Assembly: GCA_958402075.1 (NCBI GenBank)
Contig: CATXSD010000030.1
Coordinates: 1 to 27,140 of the forward strand
Source: Mediterranea massiliensis
GTDB taxonomy: Bacteria > Bacteroidota > Bacteroidia > Bacteroidales > Bacteroidaceae
Direction: 5' to 3'
DNA: 27,140 bases
A model generated the notes under the pieces. That model was not told the DNA's origin and did not search any database. It saw nothing but the letters and a program-made list of their open reading frames with translations. Shown piece by piece: positions 1 to 9,084 of the stretch. A program made the position numbers and the translations under genes. Every line of letters starts with the position of its first letter. The stretch's first letter is position 1.

Positions 1-1128
1 GCTTACGAGATAACGCAGGAGGCGCTGGGCAGCAAGCGGAAGGGCAACCTCACGCAGCTGAACCTGAAGGAACTGCCCAAGCCGATGGAAATCAAGGCCT
101 TCCTGGACCAGTATGTCATCGGTCAGGACGATGCCAAGCGCTATCTGTCCGTATCGGTGTACAACCACTACAAACGCCTGTTGCAGAAAGACGGCGGCGA
201 CGATGTGGAGATTGAAAAGTCGAACATCATCATGGTGGGCAGCACGGGTACGGGAAAAACCTTGTTGGCCCGTACCATCGCCAAGCTGCTGCACGTGCCT
301 TTCACCATTGTGGACGCGACGGTGCTCACCGAAGCCGGCTATGTGGGCGAGGATATCGAGAGCATCCTGACCCGCCTGCTCCAGGTGGCCGACTACAACG
401 TGCCCGAGGCCGAACGCGGCATCGTGTTCATCGACGAGATAGACAAGATTGCCCGCAAGGGCGACAATCCTTCCATCACGCGCGACGTGAGCGGTGAGGG
501 TGTCCAGCAGGGCTTGCTGAAGCTGCTCGAAGGTTCGGTGGTCAACGTGCCTCCCCAGGGCGGCCGCAAGCACCCCGACCAGAAGATGATACCGGTCAAC
601 ACCAAGAACATCCTCTTCATCTGCGGCGGAGCGTTCGACGGCATCGAGAAGAAGATAGCCCAGCGCCTGAACGCCCATGTGGTGGGTTACAACGCGGTGC
701 GCAACACGGCCACCATCGACAAGAACAACCTGATGCAGTACATCGCCCCCCAGGACCTGAAGGCCTTCGGACTGATTCCCGAGATCATCGGCCGTCTGCC
801 GGTGCTCACCTATCTGAATCCGCTGGACCGTACGGCCCTGCGCGCCATCCTGACGGAGCCCAAGAACTCCATCATCAAGCAGTACGTCAAGTTGTTCGAG
901 ATGGACGGCGTGAAGCTGGAGTTTGAGGAGTCGGTGTTCGAGTATGTGGTCGACAAGGCCGTCGAGTACAAGCTCGGCGCGCGTGGCTTGCGCTCCATCG
1001 TCGAGACTATCATGATGGACGCCATGTACGAGATTCCTTCCGAACAGAAGGACACTTTCCTCGTGACGCTCGACTATGCCAAGCATCAGCTGGAGAAAGC
1101 CAATATAGCCCGGTTGCAGAATGCCTGA
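1..1128 (+). CDS. clpX: ATP-dependent Clp protease ATP-binding subunit ClpX (5' truncated by window edge)
   Basis: ClpX is the hexameric AAA+ unfoldase that recognises substrates and threads them into the ClpP protease in the cytoplasm. The reading frame is open from base 1, so the first in-frame ATG (85) is internal; the N-terminal zinc-binding domain lies outside the window. About 375 residues are visible. They show Walker A GSTGTGKT (about residue 80), the GYVGED pore loop, Walker B with FIDEIDKI, the GRKHPDQ (RKH) loop, the GEGVQQGLLKLLEG stretch and the sensor-2 GARGLRS. All are canonical for ClpX, with no frameshift. In many bacteria clpP lies just upstream, but that cannot be seen here. 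The stop codon lies in a possible terminator hairpin, which suggests recQ is transcribed separately. Identity is very secure. Confidence 0.97.
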   Translation, partial: AYEITQEALGSKRKGNLTQLNLKELPKPMEIKAFLDQYVIGQDDAKRYLSVSVYNHYKRLLQKDGGDDVEIEKSNIIMVGSTGTGKTLLARTIAKLLHVPFTIVDATVLTEAGYVGEDIESILTRLLQVADYNVPEAERGIVFIDEIDKIARKGDNPSITRDVSGEGVQQGLLKLLEGSVVNVPPQGGRKHPDQKMIPVNTKNILFICGGAFDGIEKKIAQRLNAHVVGYNAVRNTATIDKNNLMQYIAPQDLKAFGLIPEIIGRLPVLTYLNPLDRTALRAILTEPKNSIIKQYVKLFEMDGVKLEFEESVFEYVVDKAVEYKLGARGLRSIVETIMMDAMYEIPSEQKDTFLVTLDYAKHQLEKANIARLQNA

Positions 1129-1157
1129 CCCTGGAAAAGGGCAGGCAGGGCTGTTTT
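1123..1157 (+). terminator. possible clpX terminator
   Basis: GCCTGACCCT (1123-1132) pairs with AGGGCAGGC (1138-1146) with one bulged base. A short spacer and TTTTT (about 1153-1157) follow. The stem starts within the last clpX codons. The T-run is not directly next to the stem, so this is only a moderate candidate. Confidence 0.4.
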
Positions 1158-1192
1158 TCGTGTTTTTCTGAAAAATATTCAGTGTTTTTTGC

Positions 1193-1222
1193 TTGAAATT
1201 TGAGAAGTTGTTTATAACTTTG
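1193..1222 (+). promoter_or_regulatory. recQ promoter (Bacteroidetes type)
   Basis: TAACTTTG at 1215-1222 matches the Bacteroidetes -7 box TAnnTTTG. A TTG at 1193-1195 lies 19 bases upstream and serves as a weak -33 element. The leader to the recQ ATG would be about 75-80 bases. Confidence 0.55.
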
Positions 1223-1306
1223 TTAGGCTCTCGGGAAAACAGTCCCTTTCCGAGGGGGAGAGATTGATACAAGAACGTTTAATAAACAACATTCTAATAG
1301 AAGGAC

Positions 1307-3490
1307 ATGGCTGAGAAGAAGATTAATTTACAGGAACAACTGAAGAAGTACTTCGGGTTTGACACATTCAAGGGAAATCAAGAGGCAATCATCCAGAATC
1401 TGTTGGATGGAAATGACACGTTTGTGCTGATGCCTACGGGCGGAGGCAAGTCCTTGTGCTATCAGCTGCCTTCGCTGCTGATGGAGGGAACGGCTATTGT
1501 CATTTCGCCGCTGATAGCCTTGATGAAGAACCAGGTAGACGCCATGCGCAACTTCAGCGAGGAAGACGGAGTGGCCCACTTCATCAACTCGTCCCTGAAC
1601 AAGACAGCCATCGACCAAGTGAAATCCGATATATTGAGCGGAAAGACCAAGCTGCTCTATGTTGCGCCCGAATCGCTGACGAAGGAAGAATACGTGGAAT
1701 TCCTGCGGACGGTGAAGATATCCTTCTATGCCGTGGACGAGGCCCATTGTATCTCCGAGTGGGGACACGATTTCCGCCCGGAGTACCGTCGCATCCGTCC
1801 CATCATTAACGAAATAGGAAAAGCGCCGCTGATTGCCTTGACAGCTACGGCCACCCCCAAGGTGCAGCATGACATCCAGAAAAATCTGGGGATGGTGGAT
1901 GCCAAGGTCTTCAAGTCGTCGTTCAACCGGCCGAACCTTTATTACGAGGTACGTCCCAAGACGGCCAATGTGGACAAGGATATCATCAAGTTCATCAAGA
2001 ACAATCCGGAAAAGTCGGGCATCATCTATTGCCTGAGCCGGAAGAAGGTGGAGGAACTGGCCGAAGTGCTGCAGGCCAACGGCATCAATGCCCGCCCGTA
2101 TCATGCCGGCATGGATTCGGCTACCCGCTCGCAGAACCAGGACGACTTCCTGATGGAGAAGATTGACGTCATCGTGGCTACGATAGCCTTCGGTATGGGC
2201 ATCGACAAGCCGGATGTGCGTTTTGTCATCCATTACGACATCCCCAAGAGCCTGGAAGGATATTATCAGGAGACCGGACGTGCCGGACGCGACGGAGGCG
2301 AAGGACAGTGCATCACGTTCTATTCGAACAAAGACCTGCAGAAGCTGGAAAAGTTCATGCAGGGGAAACCTGTGGCAGAACAGGAGATTGGCAAGCAGCT
2401 TCTGCAGGAAACGGCTGCCTATGCCGAGTCTTCCGTGTGCCGCCGCAAGACGCTGCTGCACTATTTCGGCGAAGAGTATACGGAGGATAATTGTGGTAAT
2501 TGTGACAATTGTTTAAATCCGAAAAAACAAGTGGAAGCTCAAGACTTATTGTGTACTGTGATTGAAACCATTCTCGCAGTCAAGGAGAACTTCAAATCCG
2601 ATTATATTGTAGATGTCATTCAGGGCCGTGAGACGTCCGAAGTGCAGGCCCACCTGCACGAGGATCTGGAAGTGTTCGGCTCCGGAATGGGTGAGGAAGA
2701 CAAGACTTGGAATGCGGTGATCCGCCAGGCGCTGATAGCCGGTTACCTGAGCAAGGACGTGGAAAACTACGGCCTGCTGAAAGTGACGGAAGCCGGACGG
2801 AAATTCCTCAAGCATCCCAAGTCGTTCAAGATAACCGAAGACAACGATTTCGACGAAGTGGAGGAGGAAGCACCTGCACGCGGCGGAGGTGCCTGTGCGG
2901 TCGACCCCGTGCTCTACTCCATGCTGAAGGACTTGCGCAAGAAGCTGTCCAAGCATCTGGAGGTGCCGCCCTACGTCATCTTCCAGGACCCGTCGCTGGA
3001 AGCGATGGCCACCATCTACCCCATTACGCTGGAAGAATTGCAGAACATTCCAGGCGTAGGCGCAGGCAAGGCCAAGCGCTATGGCGAGGAATTCTGCAAG
3101 CTCATCAAGCGCCATTGCGAGGAGAATGAAATCGAACGTCCCGAAGACCTGCGCGTCCGCACCGTAGCCAACAAGTCGAAGCTGAAGGTTTCCATCATTC
3201 AGGCCATCGACCGGAAGGTGGCTTTGGACGACATCGCCGTGTCGAAAGGCATTGAGTTTGACGAACTGCTCGACGAGATTGAAGCGATTGTCTATTCGGG
3301 CACCAAGCTGAACATCGACTACTTCCTGGACGAAATCATGGACGAAGACCACATGCTGGACATCTATGACTACTTCAAGGAATCGACTACGGACAACATA
3401 GATGATGCGCTCGAGGAACTGGGCGACGACTATACGGAAGAAGAAGTCCGCCTGGTTCGCATCAAGTTCATTTCCGAAATGGCGAATTAA
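1307..3490 (+). CDS. recQ: ATP-dependent DNA helicase RecQ
   Basis: RecQ is a 3'-5' superfamily-2 DNA helicase acting in recombination and replication-fork repair. The 727-residue protein has Walker A PTGGGKS (about 43-49), the DEAH box followed by CISEWGHDFRPEY (144 onward), the C-terminal helicase motif with ETGRAGRDG, and a zinc site built from one Cys in VCRRKTLLHYF and the CGNCDNC cluster (about 378-405). A winged-helix (RQC) segment follows, then an HRDC domain (about 525-605, with NIPGVGAGKAKRYGEEF). An acidic C-terminal extension of roughly 110 residues makes it longer than the E. coli protein (about 610). The ATG at 1307 is the first one after the promoter and fits the domain start. 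Its neighbours are clpX and guaB, which are functionally unrelated. Confidence 0.96.
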   Translation: MAEKKINLQEQLKKYFGFDTFKGNQEAIIQNLLDGNDTFVLMPTGGGKSLCYQLPSLLMEGTAIVISPLIALMKNQVDAMRNFSEEDGVAHFINSSLNKTAIDQVKSDILSGKTKLLYVAPESLTKEEYVEFLRTVKISFYAVDEAHCISEWGHDFRPEYRRIRPIINEIGKAPLIALTATATPKVQHDIQKNLGMVDAKVFKSSFNRPNLYYEVRPKTANVDKDIIKFIKNNPEKSGIIYCLSRKKVEELAEVLQANGINARPYHAGMDSATRSQNQDDFLMEKIDVIVATIAFGMGIDKPDVRFVIHYDIPKSLEGYYQETGRAGRDGGEGQCITFYSNKDLQKLEKFMQGKPVAEQEIGKQLLQETAAYAESSVCRRKTLLHYFGEEYTEDNCGNCDNCLNPKKQVEAQDLLCTVIETILAVKENFKSDYIVDVIQGRETSEVQAHLHEDLEVFGSGMGEEDKTWNAVIRQALIAGYLSKDVENYGLLKVTEAGRKFLKHPKSFKITEDNDFDEVEEEAPARGGGACAVDPVLYSMLKDLRKKLSKHLEVPPYVIFQDPSLEAMATIYPITLEELQNIPGVGAGKAKRYGEEFCKLIKRHCEENEIERPEDLRVRTVANKSKLKVSIIQAIDRKVALDDIAVSKGIEFDELLDEIEAIVYSGTKLNIDYFLDEIMDEDHMLDIYDYFKESTTDNIDDALEELGDDYTEEEVRLVRIKFISEMAN

Positions 3491-3515
3491 ACCCGGCATT
3501 TGAGTTTAAAAAAAG

Positions 3516-3581
3516 AAAATTTATTGCGTGCAGATATGCGAAAATGGAATAAAAAACGTATATTTGCACGCAATAAATTTT
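3516..3581. repeat. long perfect inverted repeat around the guaB promoter
   Basis: AAAATTTATTGCGTGCA (3516-3532) is the exact reverse complement of TGCACGCAATAAATTTT (3565-3581). Allowing one mismatch, the arms reach 21 bp (3516-3536 and 3561-3581) with a 24-base spacer. The right arm includes the end of the guaB -7 box and the presumed transcription start. It could be an operator, a recQ terminator (the right arm runs into a T-rich stretch) or an RNA hairpin at the mRNA 5' end. Confidence 0.85.
3559..3566 (+). promoter_or_regulatory. guaB promoter -7 box
   Basis: TATATTTG is an exact TAnnTTTG match 24 bases before the guaB ATG. No convincing -33 element is seen at the expected spacing. Transcription would start inside the right arm of the inverted repeat, giving a short leader of about 15-20 bases. 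Confidence 0.6.
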
Positions 3582-3590
3582 TTACGCCCT

Positions 3591-5066
3591 ATGTCATTTA
3601 TTGCAGATAAAATTGTTATGGACGGATTGACGTACGACGACGTACTGTTGATTCCCGCTTATTCTGAAGTACTCCCTAAGACTGTCGAACTCACGACAAA
3701 GTTTTCAAGAAACATTGAGTTGAAAATTCCTTTTGTAACGGCTGCAATGGATACGGTTACAGAAGCGAAGATGGCTATTGCCATTGCCCGTGAAGGTGGC
3801 ATCGGTGTCATTCACAAGAACATGTCCATCGAGGAGCAGGCCCGTCAGGTGGCCATCGTAAAGCGTGCCGAAAACGGTATGATTTACGACCCCGTGACCA
3901 TCAAGAGAGGCTCTACGGTTTCTGACGCGTTGGCCCTGATGGCCGAATACAAGATCGGCGGTATCCCTGTAGTGGACGATGAAGGCCATCTGGTAGGCAT
4001 TGTGACCAATCGTGACCTGCGTTTCGAGAAAGACCTCAGCAAGCGCATCGACGAGGTGATGACAAAGGAGAACATCGTGACGACCAACCAGACAACCGAC
4101 CTGGAGGCTGCCGCACAGATTCTGCAGGAGCACAAGATCGAGAAGCTGCCGGTGGTAGACAAGGACAACAAGCTGGTCGGTCTGATTACTTATAAGGACA
4201 TAACCAAGGCCAAGGACAAACCGATGGCCTGCAAGGACGCCAAGGGCCGCTTGCGTGTGGCTGCCGGTGTCGGCGTGACGGTCGACACGCTGGACCGTAT
4301 GAAGGCGCTGGTAGAGGCCGGTGCCGATGCCATTGTCATCGACACGGCTCACGGTCATTCCATGTATGTCATTGAAAAACTGAAAGAGGCCAAGAAGGCA
4401 TTCCCGGATATTGATATTGTAGTGGGCAATGTCGCTACGGGCGAAGCAGCCAAGATGCTGGTAGAGGCAGGTGCCGATGCCGTAAAGGTAGGTATCGGTC
4501 CGGGCTCCATCTGTACAACCCGTGTGGTAGCCGGTGTCGGTGTTCCCCAGTTGACAGCCGTCTACGACGTGGCCAAGGCACTGGAAGGAACGGGTGTTCC
4601 CTTGATTGCCGATGGTGGTCTGCGCTATTCGGGTGATGTCGTGAAGGCATTGGCTGCCGGCGGCTACAGCGTTATGATCGGTTCGCTGGTTGCCGGAACG
4701 GAAGAGTCTCCCGGCGACACGATTATTTTCAACGGCCGTAAGTTCAAGTCCTATCGTGGCATGGGCTCGCTGGAAGCCATGGAGAACGGTTCGAAGGACC
4801 GCTACTTCCAGAGCAGCACCACCGACGTGAAGAAGCTGGTTCCCGAAGGCATCGCTGCCCGTGTTCCCTATAAAGGTACCTTGTACGAGGTGATCTATCA
4901 GTTGGTAGGCGGTTTGCGTGCCGGTATGGGATATTGTGGCGCTGCCAATATCGAGCAGTTGCACAATGCCAAGTTTACGCGCATCACCAATGCCGGTGTG
5001 CTTGAGAGCCATCCGCACGATGTGGCCATCACCAGTGAGGCTCCCAACTATAGCCGTCCGGAGTAA
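3591..5066 (+). CDS. guaB: inosine-5'-monophosphate dehydrogenase GuaB
   Basis: GuaB oxidises IMP to XMP with NAD+, the first committed step of GMP synthesis. The 491-residue protein has the TIM-barrel start MDGLTYDDVLLIPAYS, a CBS-pair (Bateman) insertion at about 98-205, and the catalytic loop GIGPGSICTTRVVAG with Cys308. After it come the IMP-binding DGG (IADGGLRYSGD) and the flap with SYRGMGSLEAM. I chose the ATG at 3591 because the protein then begins MSFIADKIVMDG, as the family does. The upstream in-frame ATG at 3528 lies before the -7 box and would add 21 unrelated residues. The gene appears to be a single-gene unit, with its own promoter and a strong terminator. A long inverted repeat over the promoter suggests regulation. 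Confidence 0.97.
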   Translation: MSFIADKIVMDGLTYDDVLLIPAYSEVLPKTVELTTKFSRNIELKIPFVTAAMDTVTEAKMAIAIAREGGIGVIHKNMSIEEQARQVAIVKRAENGMIYDPVTIKRGSTVSDALALMAEYKIGGIPVVDDEGHLVGIVTNRDLRFEKDLSKRIDEVMTKENIVTTNQTTDLEAAAQILQEHKIEKLPVVDKDNKLVGLITYKDITKAKDKPMACKDAKGRLRVAAGVGVTVDTLDRMKALVEAGADAIVIDTAHGHSMYVIEKLKEAKKAFPDIDIVVGNVATGEAAKMLVEAGADAVKVGIGPGSICTTRVVAGVGVPQLTAVYDVAKALEGTGVPLIADGGLRYSGDVVKALAAGGYSVMIGSLVAGTEESPGDTIIFNGRKFKSYRGMGSLEAMENGSKDRYFQSSTTDVKKLVPEGIAARVPYKGTLYEVIYQLVGGLRAGMGYCGAANIEQLHNAKFTRITNAGVLESHPHDVAITSEAPNYSRPE

Positions 5067-5124
5067 AGACTGGCAAGGCCGGAAGGGGCGGATGAGGCTC
5101 CTGCCGGCAGCATAAATTATACAA

Positions 5125-5198
5125 GGCATGGATGATACGTTTTTTGTAGGGTTTTCATGGTCGTAAATCTGTAGCGTAGTATCGTCCATGCCTTTTTT
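5125..5198 (+). terminator. guaB intrinsic terminator
   Basis: GGCATGGATGATAC (5125-5138) pairs with GTATCGTCCATGCC (5179-5192) through 14 positions, one of them a G-U wobble. TTTTTT (5193-5198) follows directly. The loop is about 40 bases, but stem and U-tract are textbook. Confidence 0.85.
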
Positions 5199-5240
5199 GT
5201 GGATTTATCAGTGAATGTTTCAATCGGGAAAATAATAAAG

Positions 5241-6758
5241 ATGAAGAAGTGGGTTTGGTTGTGCATGCTCCTGCTGGGAGTGGCGGTATGGGCGGAAGCG
5301 CAGACGGGGGTATGTGCCCGTGTGGGCGATGAGGCGGTAGACGTAGCCGAATTCCGGCTTTTCTGTCACCGCCAGAACGATGCCCGGCCCGATGTCCGTC
5401 GTTTTGTGGATTTCAAGCTGAAGGCGTTGGCTGCCCGGCAGGCCGAACTGGATACCTTGCCCCAGATCCGTCGGGCTGTAGACCGGTTCCGGAGCCGTTG
5501 GCTCAAGGCCTGTCTGACTGATAGCGCAAAAGCCGATTGGGCCGCATGGACCTATTATCAGAGATTGCGGGCCCGGAAGTACGCGGGGCGGGTTCTGGTC
5601 AGTCATATTTTCCAGTCCGTTCCTCAGAATGTGACGGCAGCCGCTCTGGCTCGTGTAGAGCAGCGGATGGATTCCCTTTATCAGGTTTTGGAGGCTGGAG
5701 AGGCCGATTTTACGGCCTGTGTGGAGGCTTGCTCCGAGGAGAAAACGCCTTTCTGGGTGGATTATCTGCAGATGCCGGTCGAGTTCGAGGACGTCGTGTT
5801 TTCGTTGCCGGTGGGCCAGCTTTCCCGTCCGTTCTTTACGCCGCAGGGCATTCACATCGTGAAGGTGCTCGACCGGAAGGAGCTTCCCTCTTTTGATGTT
5901 CTGAAGGAACGCCTGGAGAGGCGGCTGGTGCGCGGCGAGTGGAGCGAAGCGGTCGGTGCAAGGGTCGCCCGTCTGAAGGCGGAGTATGGATACCGTCCCG
6001 ACAAGGCAGGTATGAACGAACTGCTGCGTCGTGGCAAGACCGACAAGACGTTGTTCCTGTTGGGAGGATGTCCGTATTCGGGGGATGATTTTGCCCGATT
6101 TGCTGCGGCCCATCCGGCTGCGTTGAAGCGTCAGCTGGAATTGTTTGTGGTCAAGACGGTACTGGACCATGAAAGCCGGGGCCTGGAGGAGCAGTCACCG
6201 GAGTTTGCCACCCATTTGAGTCTCTTCCGCGACAGCCTCCTGGCTGCCGAGATGGAGCATCGGGCCATCGGTTGCCGGATACCGGCCGACACGGTCGGAG
6301 TGGCGCAATACTTTGAGGCCAACCGGAAGCACTATCAGTGGCCCCAGCCTCGCTACGAGGGCATCGTCCTGCATTGCCGGACGAAGCGCATCGCCCGTCG
6401 CACCCGCAAGTTCCTGAAAAAACTGCCGGTTGAAGAGTGGCAGGAAGCCATCCGCTTGGGAGTGAATGCCGGAGGCGTTGTAAACGTCAGGGCCGAACAG
6501 GGGCTGTTTGCTGCCGGCGACAATCCTTATGTGGACGAACATCTGTTCGGGAAGGGAGAGGCGCAGCCTTTGGCCGATTTCCCTTATACGGCCTGGCTGG
6601 GACGGAAAGTCAAGGGACCGGAGTGTTGGCAGGAAGTGGGCAGGCGGTTGTGGACCGACTATTACCGCCATTTGGAAGCCGGTTGGCTGAACGAACTTCA
6701 CCGGAAGTTTAAGGTTGAAATTAACCAAGAGGTTTTAAAAACCGTTAATAATCACTGA
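5241..6758 (+). CDS. SurA/PpiC-family peptidyl-prolyl isomerase, periplasmic (first of three)
   Basis: This is a predicted exported parvulin-type foldase of 505 residues. The chosen start gives a clean signal peptide (MKKWVWLCMLLLGVAVWAEAQ); an in-frame ATG at 5199 would add 14 residues that spoil it. A helical N-terminal segment is followed by a parvulin-like domain at about 110-215. It has the VLVSHIF strand start and QGIHIVKVLDR near its end. A second, weaker repeat begins at about 360 (RYEGIVLHCRTKRIARR). It is the first gene of a run of three related proteins before an OstA-like gene, which suggests chaperoning of outer-membrane proteins. Catalytic activity cannot be judged by eye. The gene follows the guaB terminator; I found no clear promoter box in the gap. 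Confidence 0.82.
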   Translation: MKKWVWLCMLLLGVAVWAEAQTGVCARVGDEAVDVAEFRLFCHRQNDARPDVRRFVDFKLKALAARQAELDTLPQIRRAVDRFRSRWLKACLTDSAKADWAAWTYYQRLRARKYAGRVLVSHIFQSVPQNVTAAALARVEQRMDSLYQVLEAGEADFTACVEACSEEKTPFWVDYLQMPVEFEDVVFSLPVGQLSRPFFTPQGIHIVKVLDRKELPSFDVLKERLERRLVRGEWSEAVGARVARLKAEYGYRPDKAGMNELLRRGKTDKTLFLLGGCPYSGDDFARFAAAHPAALKRQLELFVVKTVLDHESRGLEEQSPEFATHLSLFRDSLLAAEMEHRAIGCRIPADTVGVAQYFEANRKHYQWPQPRYEGIVLHCRTKRIARRTRKFLKKLPVEEWQEAIRLGVNAGGVVNVRAEQGLFAAGDNPYVDEHLFGKGEAQPLADFPYTAWLGRKVKGPECWQEVGRRLWTDYYRHLEAGWLNELHRKFKVEINQEVLKTVNNH

Positions 6759-6792
6759 TGCAACCGATTAAACCGCTATCTTCGTACTTTAA

Positions 6793-7665
6793 ATGAAGGA
6801 AAAAATATTGTCCATGCGAAATATCTGTCTGTTGGGACTTCTGCTGCTCCTGGCAGGAGCTTGTGGAAAGCCGCAGTACGACCATAAGGGGCGCACGCCT
6901 TTGGTGGAGCTGGACGGCAATTTCCTCTATCAGGAGGACTTGGCGGCCGTACAGCCTGTGGGGCAGTCGAAGGACGACAGCCTGCTGTTTGCTGAACATT
7001 ATATCCGTAATTGGGCGGAAGACATCCTGTTGTACGAGAAGGCGCAGAACAATATTCCGGACAATGCCGAGATTGAACAACTGGTGAAGAACTACCGGAA
7101 AGCGTTGATTATGCATGTCTACCAGCAGTCATTGATTCAGGAAAAATTGGCCGAAGAGATTACGGAGGCCGATTTGCAGACCTATTACGACACGAACAAG
7201 GAAGTGTTCAAGGCCGAAGTCCCGTTGATGAAGGGGCTGTTCATCAAGGTTCCGCTCACCTCGCCGGGCATTGGTCGCGTGCGCCAGTGGTACAAGGACG
7301 AGCGGCAGAATGCGGTGGAGCATCTGGAAAAATACAGTTTGCAGAATGCCGTCAAGTATGAGTACTTCTACGACAAGTGGATTCCGGCGTCCGAAATCCT
7401 TTCTCTGATGCCGCTCAAGGAAGAGAAGGTGGATGCCTATTTTGCGAAAAACCGGCATGTCGAGCTCAAGGATACGGCCTACTGGTATTTTCTGAACGTG
7501 AGCGATTATATCCCTACGGGAGGACAGGAACCCTATGAGGCGGCCCGAAGTGCCGTCAGTGAGATGGTTGTGAACCGGAAGCAGGTCGAATTCTTGAATC
7601 AGGTGAAAGCCGACCTGTACAAGGAAGCTGTGGAAGATGGAAAATTAAAATATTGTGTGAATTAA
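6793..7665 (+). CDS. SurA-like putative lipoprotein chaperone (second of three)
   Basis: This 290-residue exported protein has a hydrophobic N-terminus ending LLLLLAGACGK. The Cys fits a relaxed lipobox, so it is probably a lipoprotein. The body resembles the helical SurA/PpiC N-domain (for example ITEADLQTYYDTNKEVFKAE). The segment that would be the parvulin fold (about 135-270) lacks obvious parvulin signatures, so it may be a chaperone without isomerase activity. The start is uncertain: ATG 6814 (MRNICLLG) gives an equally good signal peptide and has AAGGA about 12 bases upstream, whereas 6793 lies only 8 bases after a weak -7-like TATCTTCG (6777-6784). It lies 34 bases after the previous gene and 9 before the next. 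Confidence 0.7.
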   Translation: MKEKILSMRNICLLGLLLLLAGACGKPQYDHKGRTPLVELDGNFLYQEDLAAVQPVGQSKDDSLLFAEHYIRNWAEDILLYEKAQNNIPDNAEIEQLVKNYRKALIMHVYQQSLIQEKLAEEITEADLQTYYDTNKEVFKAEVPLMKGLFIKVPLTSPGIGRVRQWYKDERQNAVEHLEKYSLQNAVKYEYFYDKWIPASEILSLMPLKEEKVDAYFAKNRHVELKDTAYWYFLNVSDYIPTGGQEPYEAARSAVSEMVVNRKQVEFLNQVKADLYKEAVEDGKLKYCVN

Positions 7666-7674
7666 GATAGCAGA

Positions 7675-9042
7675 ATGAAAAAGTGTATGAACGTTAAGTT
7701 TATAGTGGGATTGGCCGCTATGCTGTTGGCTTGCCTCCCGACGTGGGGACAGGACAATGTCATCGATGAAGTGGTATGGGTTGTAGGTGATGAGGCCATC
7801 CTGAAATCGGAAGTGGAAGAAATGCGTCTGGACGCCGTGTACAACGGACGTCAGTTCGACGGTGACCCTTATTGTGTGATACCCGAGGAAATTGCCGTCC
7901 AGAAGTTGTTCCTGCATCAGGCGGAGCTCGACAGTATCGAAGTGTCCGAGGGCGAAGTGGTCAGTCAGGTGGACTATATGATCAGTCAGTATGTCAGCCG
8001 CATCGGATCCATGGAGAAGATGGAGGAATACTGGAACAAGAGTGCTACGCAGATTCGTGAAACCCTGCGCGAGAATGCCCGTGAGGGGCTGACGGTGCAG
8101 CGCATGCAGCAGAAGCTGGTAGGCGACATCAAGATTACGCCGGCCGAGGTGCGCCGTTATTTCCAGAACCTTCCGTCGGACAGCATCCCTTACATCCCGA
8201 CTCAGGTCGAGGTGCAGATTATTACACAGAAACCCCGCATTCCGGTCGAGGAAGTGGAAGACGTGAAGCGGCGTCTGCGCGACTTCACCGACCGCATTAA
8301 CAAGGGCGAGACCAGTTTCTCCACGTTGGCCCGTATGTATTCGGAAGACCGTGCTTCGGCCAAGGATGGTGGTGAGATGCCGTTCTATGGCCGTGGTCAG
8401 CTCGACCCCGCTTTTGCCAATGTGGCGTTCAACCTGCAGGACCCCACCAAGGTGTCCAAGGTAGTGGAGTCGGAATACGGTTTCCACATCATCCAGCTCA
8501 TCGAGAAGCGTGGCGACCGCATCAAGGTGCGTCACATCCTGTTGCGTCCGCATGTTCCTGAAAGTGCATTGGAAGCTGGCATGGCTCGTCTGGACTCCGT
8601 TGCCGATGCCATCCGCAACAACAAGTTCACGTTCGAGGAGGCCGCTGCGGTCATTTCTCAGGACAAGGATACGCGCAACAACCACGGCTTGTTGCCCAAC
8701 CCGATGACCAACACGTCCAAATTCGAGATGCAGGAGCTTCCTCCCGAGATAGCCAAGGTGGTGGACAAGATGCAGGTGGGTGAGATTTCCGAGGCCTTCA
8801 CCATGATTCCCGAGAAGACCGGTAAGGAAGAGTGTGTCATCGTCAAGCTGAAGAGCCGCATCAACGGCCACAAGGCCACCATTACCGACGATTACCAGAA
8901 CCTGAAGAACCTGGTGCTGGAGAAGCGACGGGCCGAGGTGCTGGACGAGTGGATTCGCGAGAAACAGAGACATACCTATGTCCGCATCAAGGAAGGGTGG
9001 AACAATTGTGAGTTCAAGTACCCCGGCTGGATCAAGGACTGA
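7675..9042 (+). CDS. surA: periplasmic chaperone / peptidyl-prolyl isomerase SurA (third of three)
   Basis: SurA escorts unfolded outer-membrane proteins across the periplasm to the BAM complex. The 455-residue protein has a signal peptide (cleavage probably after PTWGQ) and a SurA N-domain opening VIDEVVWVVGDEAILKSEVE, a hallmark of the family. Two parvulin domains follow. The first (about 180-285) carries FSTLARMYSEDRASAKDGGEM and SEYGFHIIQLIEKR. The second (about 288-400) starts with IKVRHILLRPH and holds NNHGLLPN. A C-terminal helical tail ends at 455. A second ATG at 7687 is possible and would still leave a signal peptide. The gene lies 9 bases after its upstream neighbour and 42 before the OstA-like gene, so it is probably co-transcribed with them. 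Confidence 0.9.
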   Translation: MKKCMNVKFIVGLAAMLLACLPTWGQDNVIDEVVWVVGDEAILKSEVEEMRLDAVYNGRQFDGDPYCVIPEEIAVQKLFLHQAELDSIEVSEGEVVSQVDYMISQYVSRIGSMEKMEEYWNKSATQIRETLRENAREGLTVQRMQQKLVGDIKITPAEVRRYFQNLPSDSIPYIPTQVEVQIITQKPRIPVEEVEDVKRRLRDFTDRINKGETSFSTLARMYSEDRASAKDGGEMPFYGRGQLDPAFANVAFNLQDPTKVSKVVESEYGFHIIQLIEKRGDRIKVRHILLRPHVPESALEAGMARLDSVADAIRNNKFTFEEAAAVISQDKDTRNNHGLLPNPMTNTSKFEMQELPPEIAKVVDKMQVGEISEAFTMIPEKTGKEECVIVKLKSRINGHKATITDDYQNLKNLVLEKRRAEVLDEWIREKQRHTYVRIKEGWNNCEFKYPGWIKD

Positions 9043-9084
9043 GCCTGTCCGGGCTTCTGGAGAGAGAACATTTAAGAGACATTT

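Noticed and set aside
3516..3581. guaB promoter repeat as a proven invertible promoter
   Set aside because: The spacer (24-32 bases) is much shorter than in known Bacteroides invertons and no recombinase gene is nearby; retained only as one of several options.
3705..5189. Long minus-strand frame opposite guaB, and similar ones opposite surA (7645-9126), the OstA-like gene (9148-10728) and mutL (11044-12711)
   Set aside because: All lie in the antisense of confident genes, have no domain signatures and arise from codon bias.
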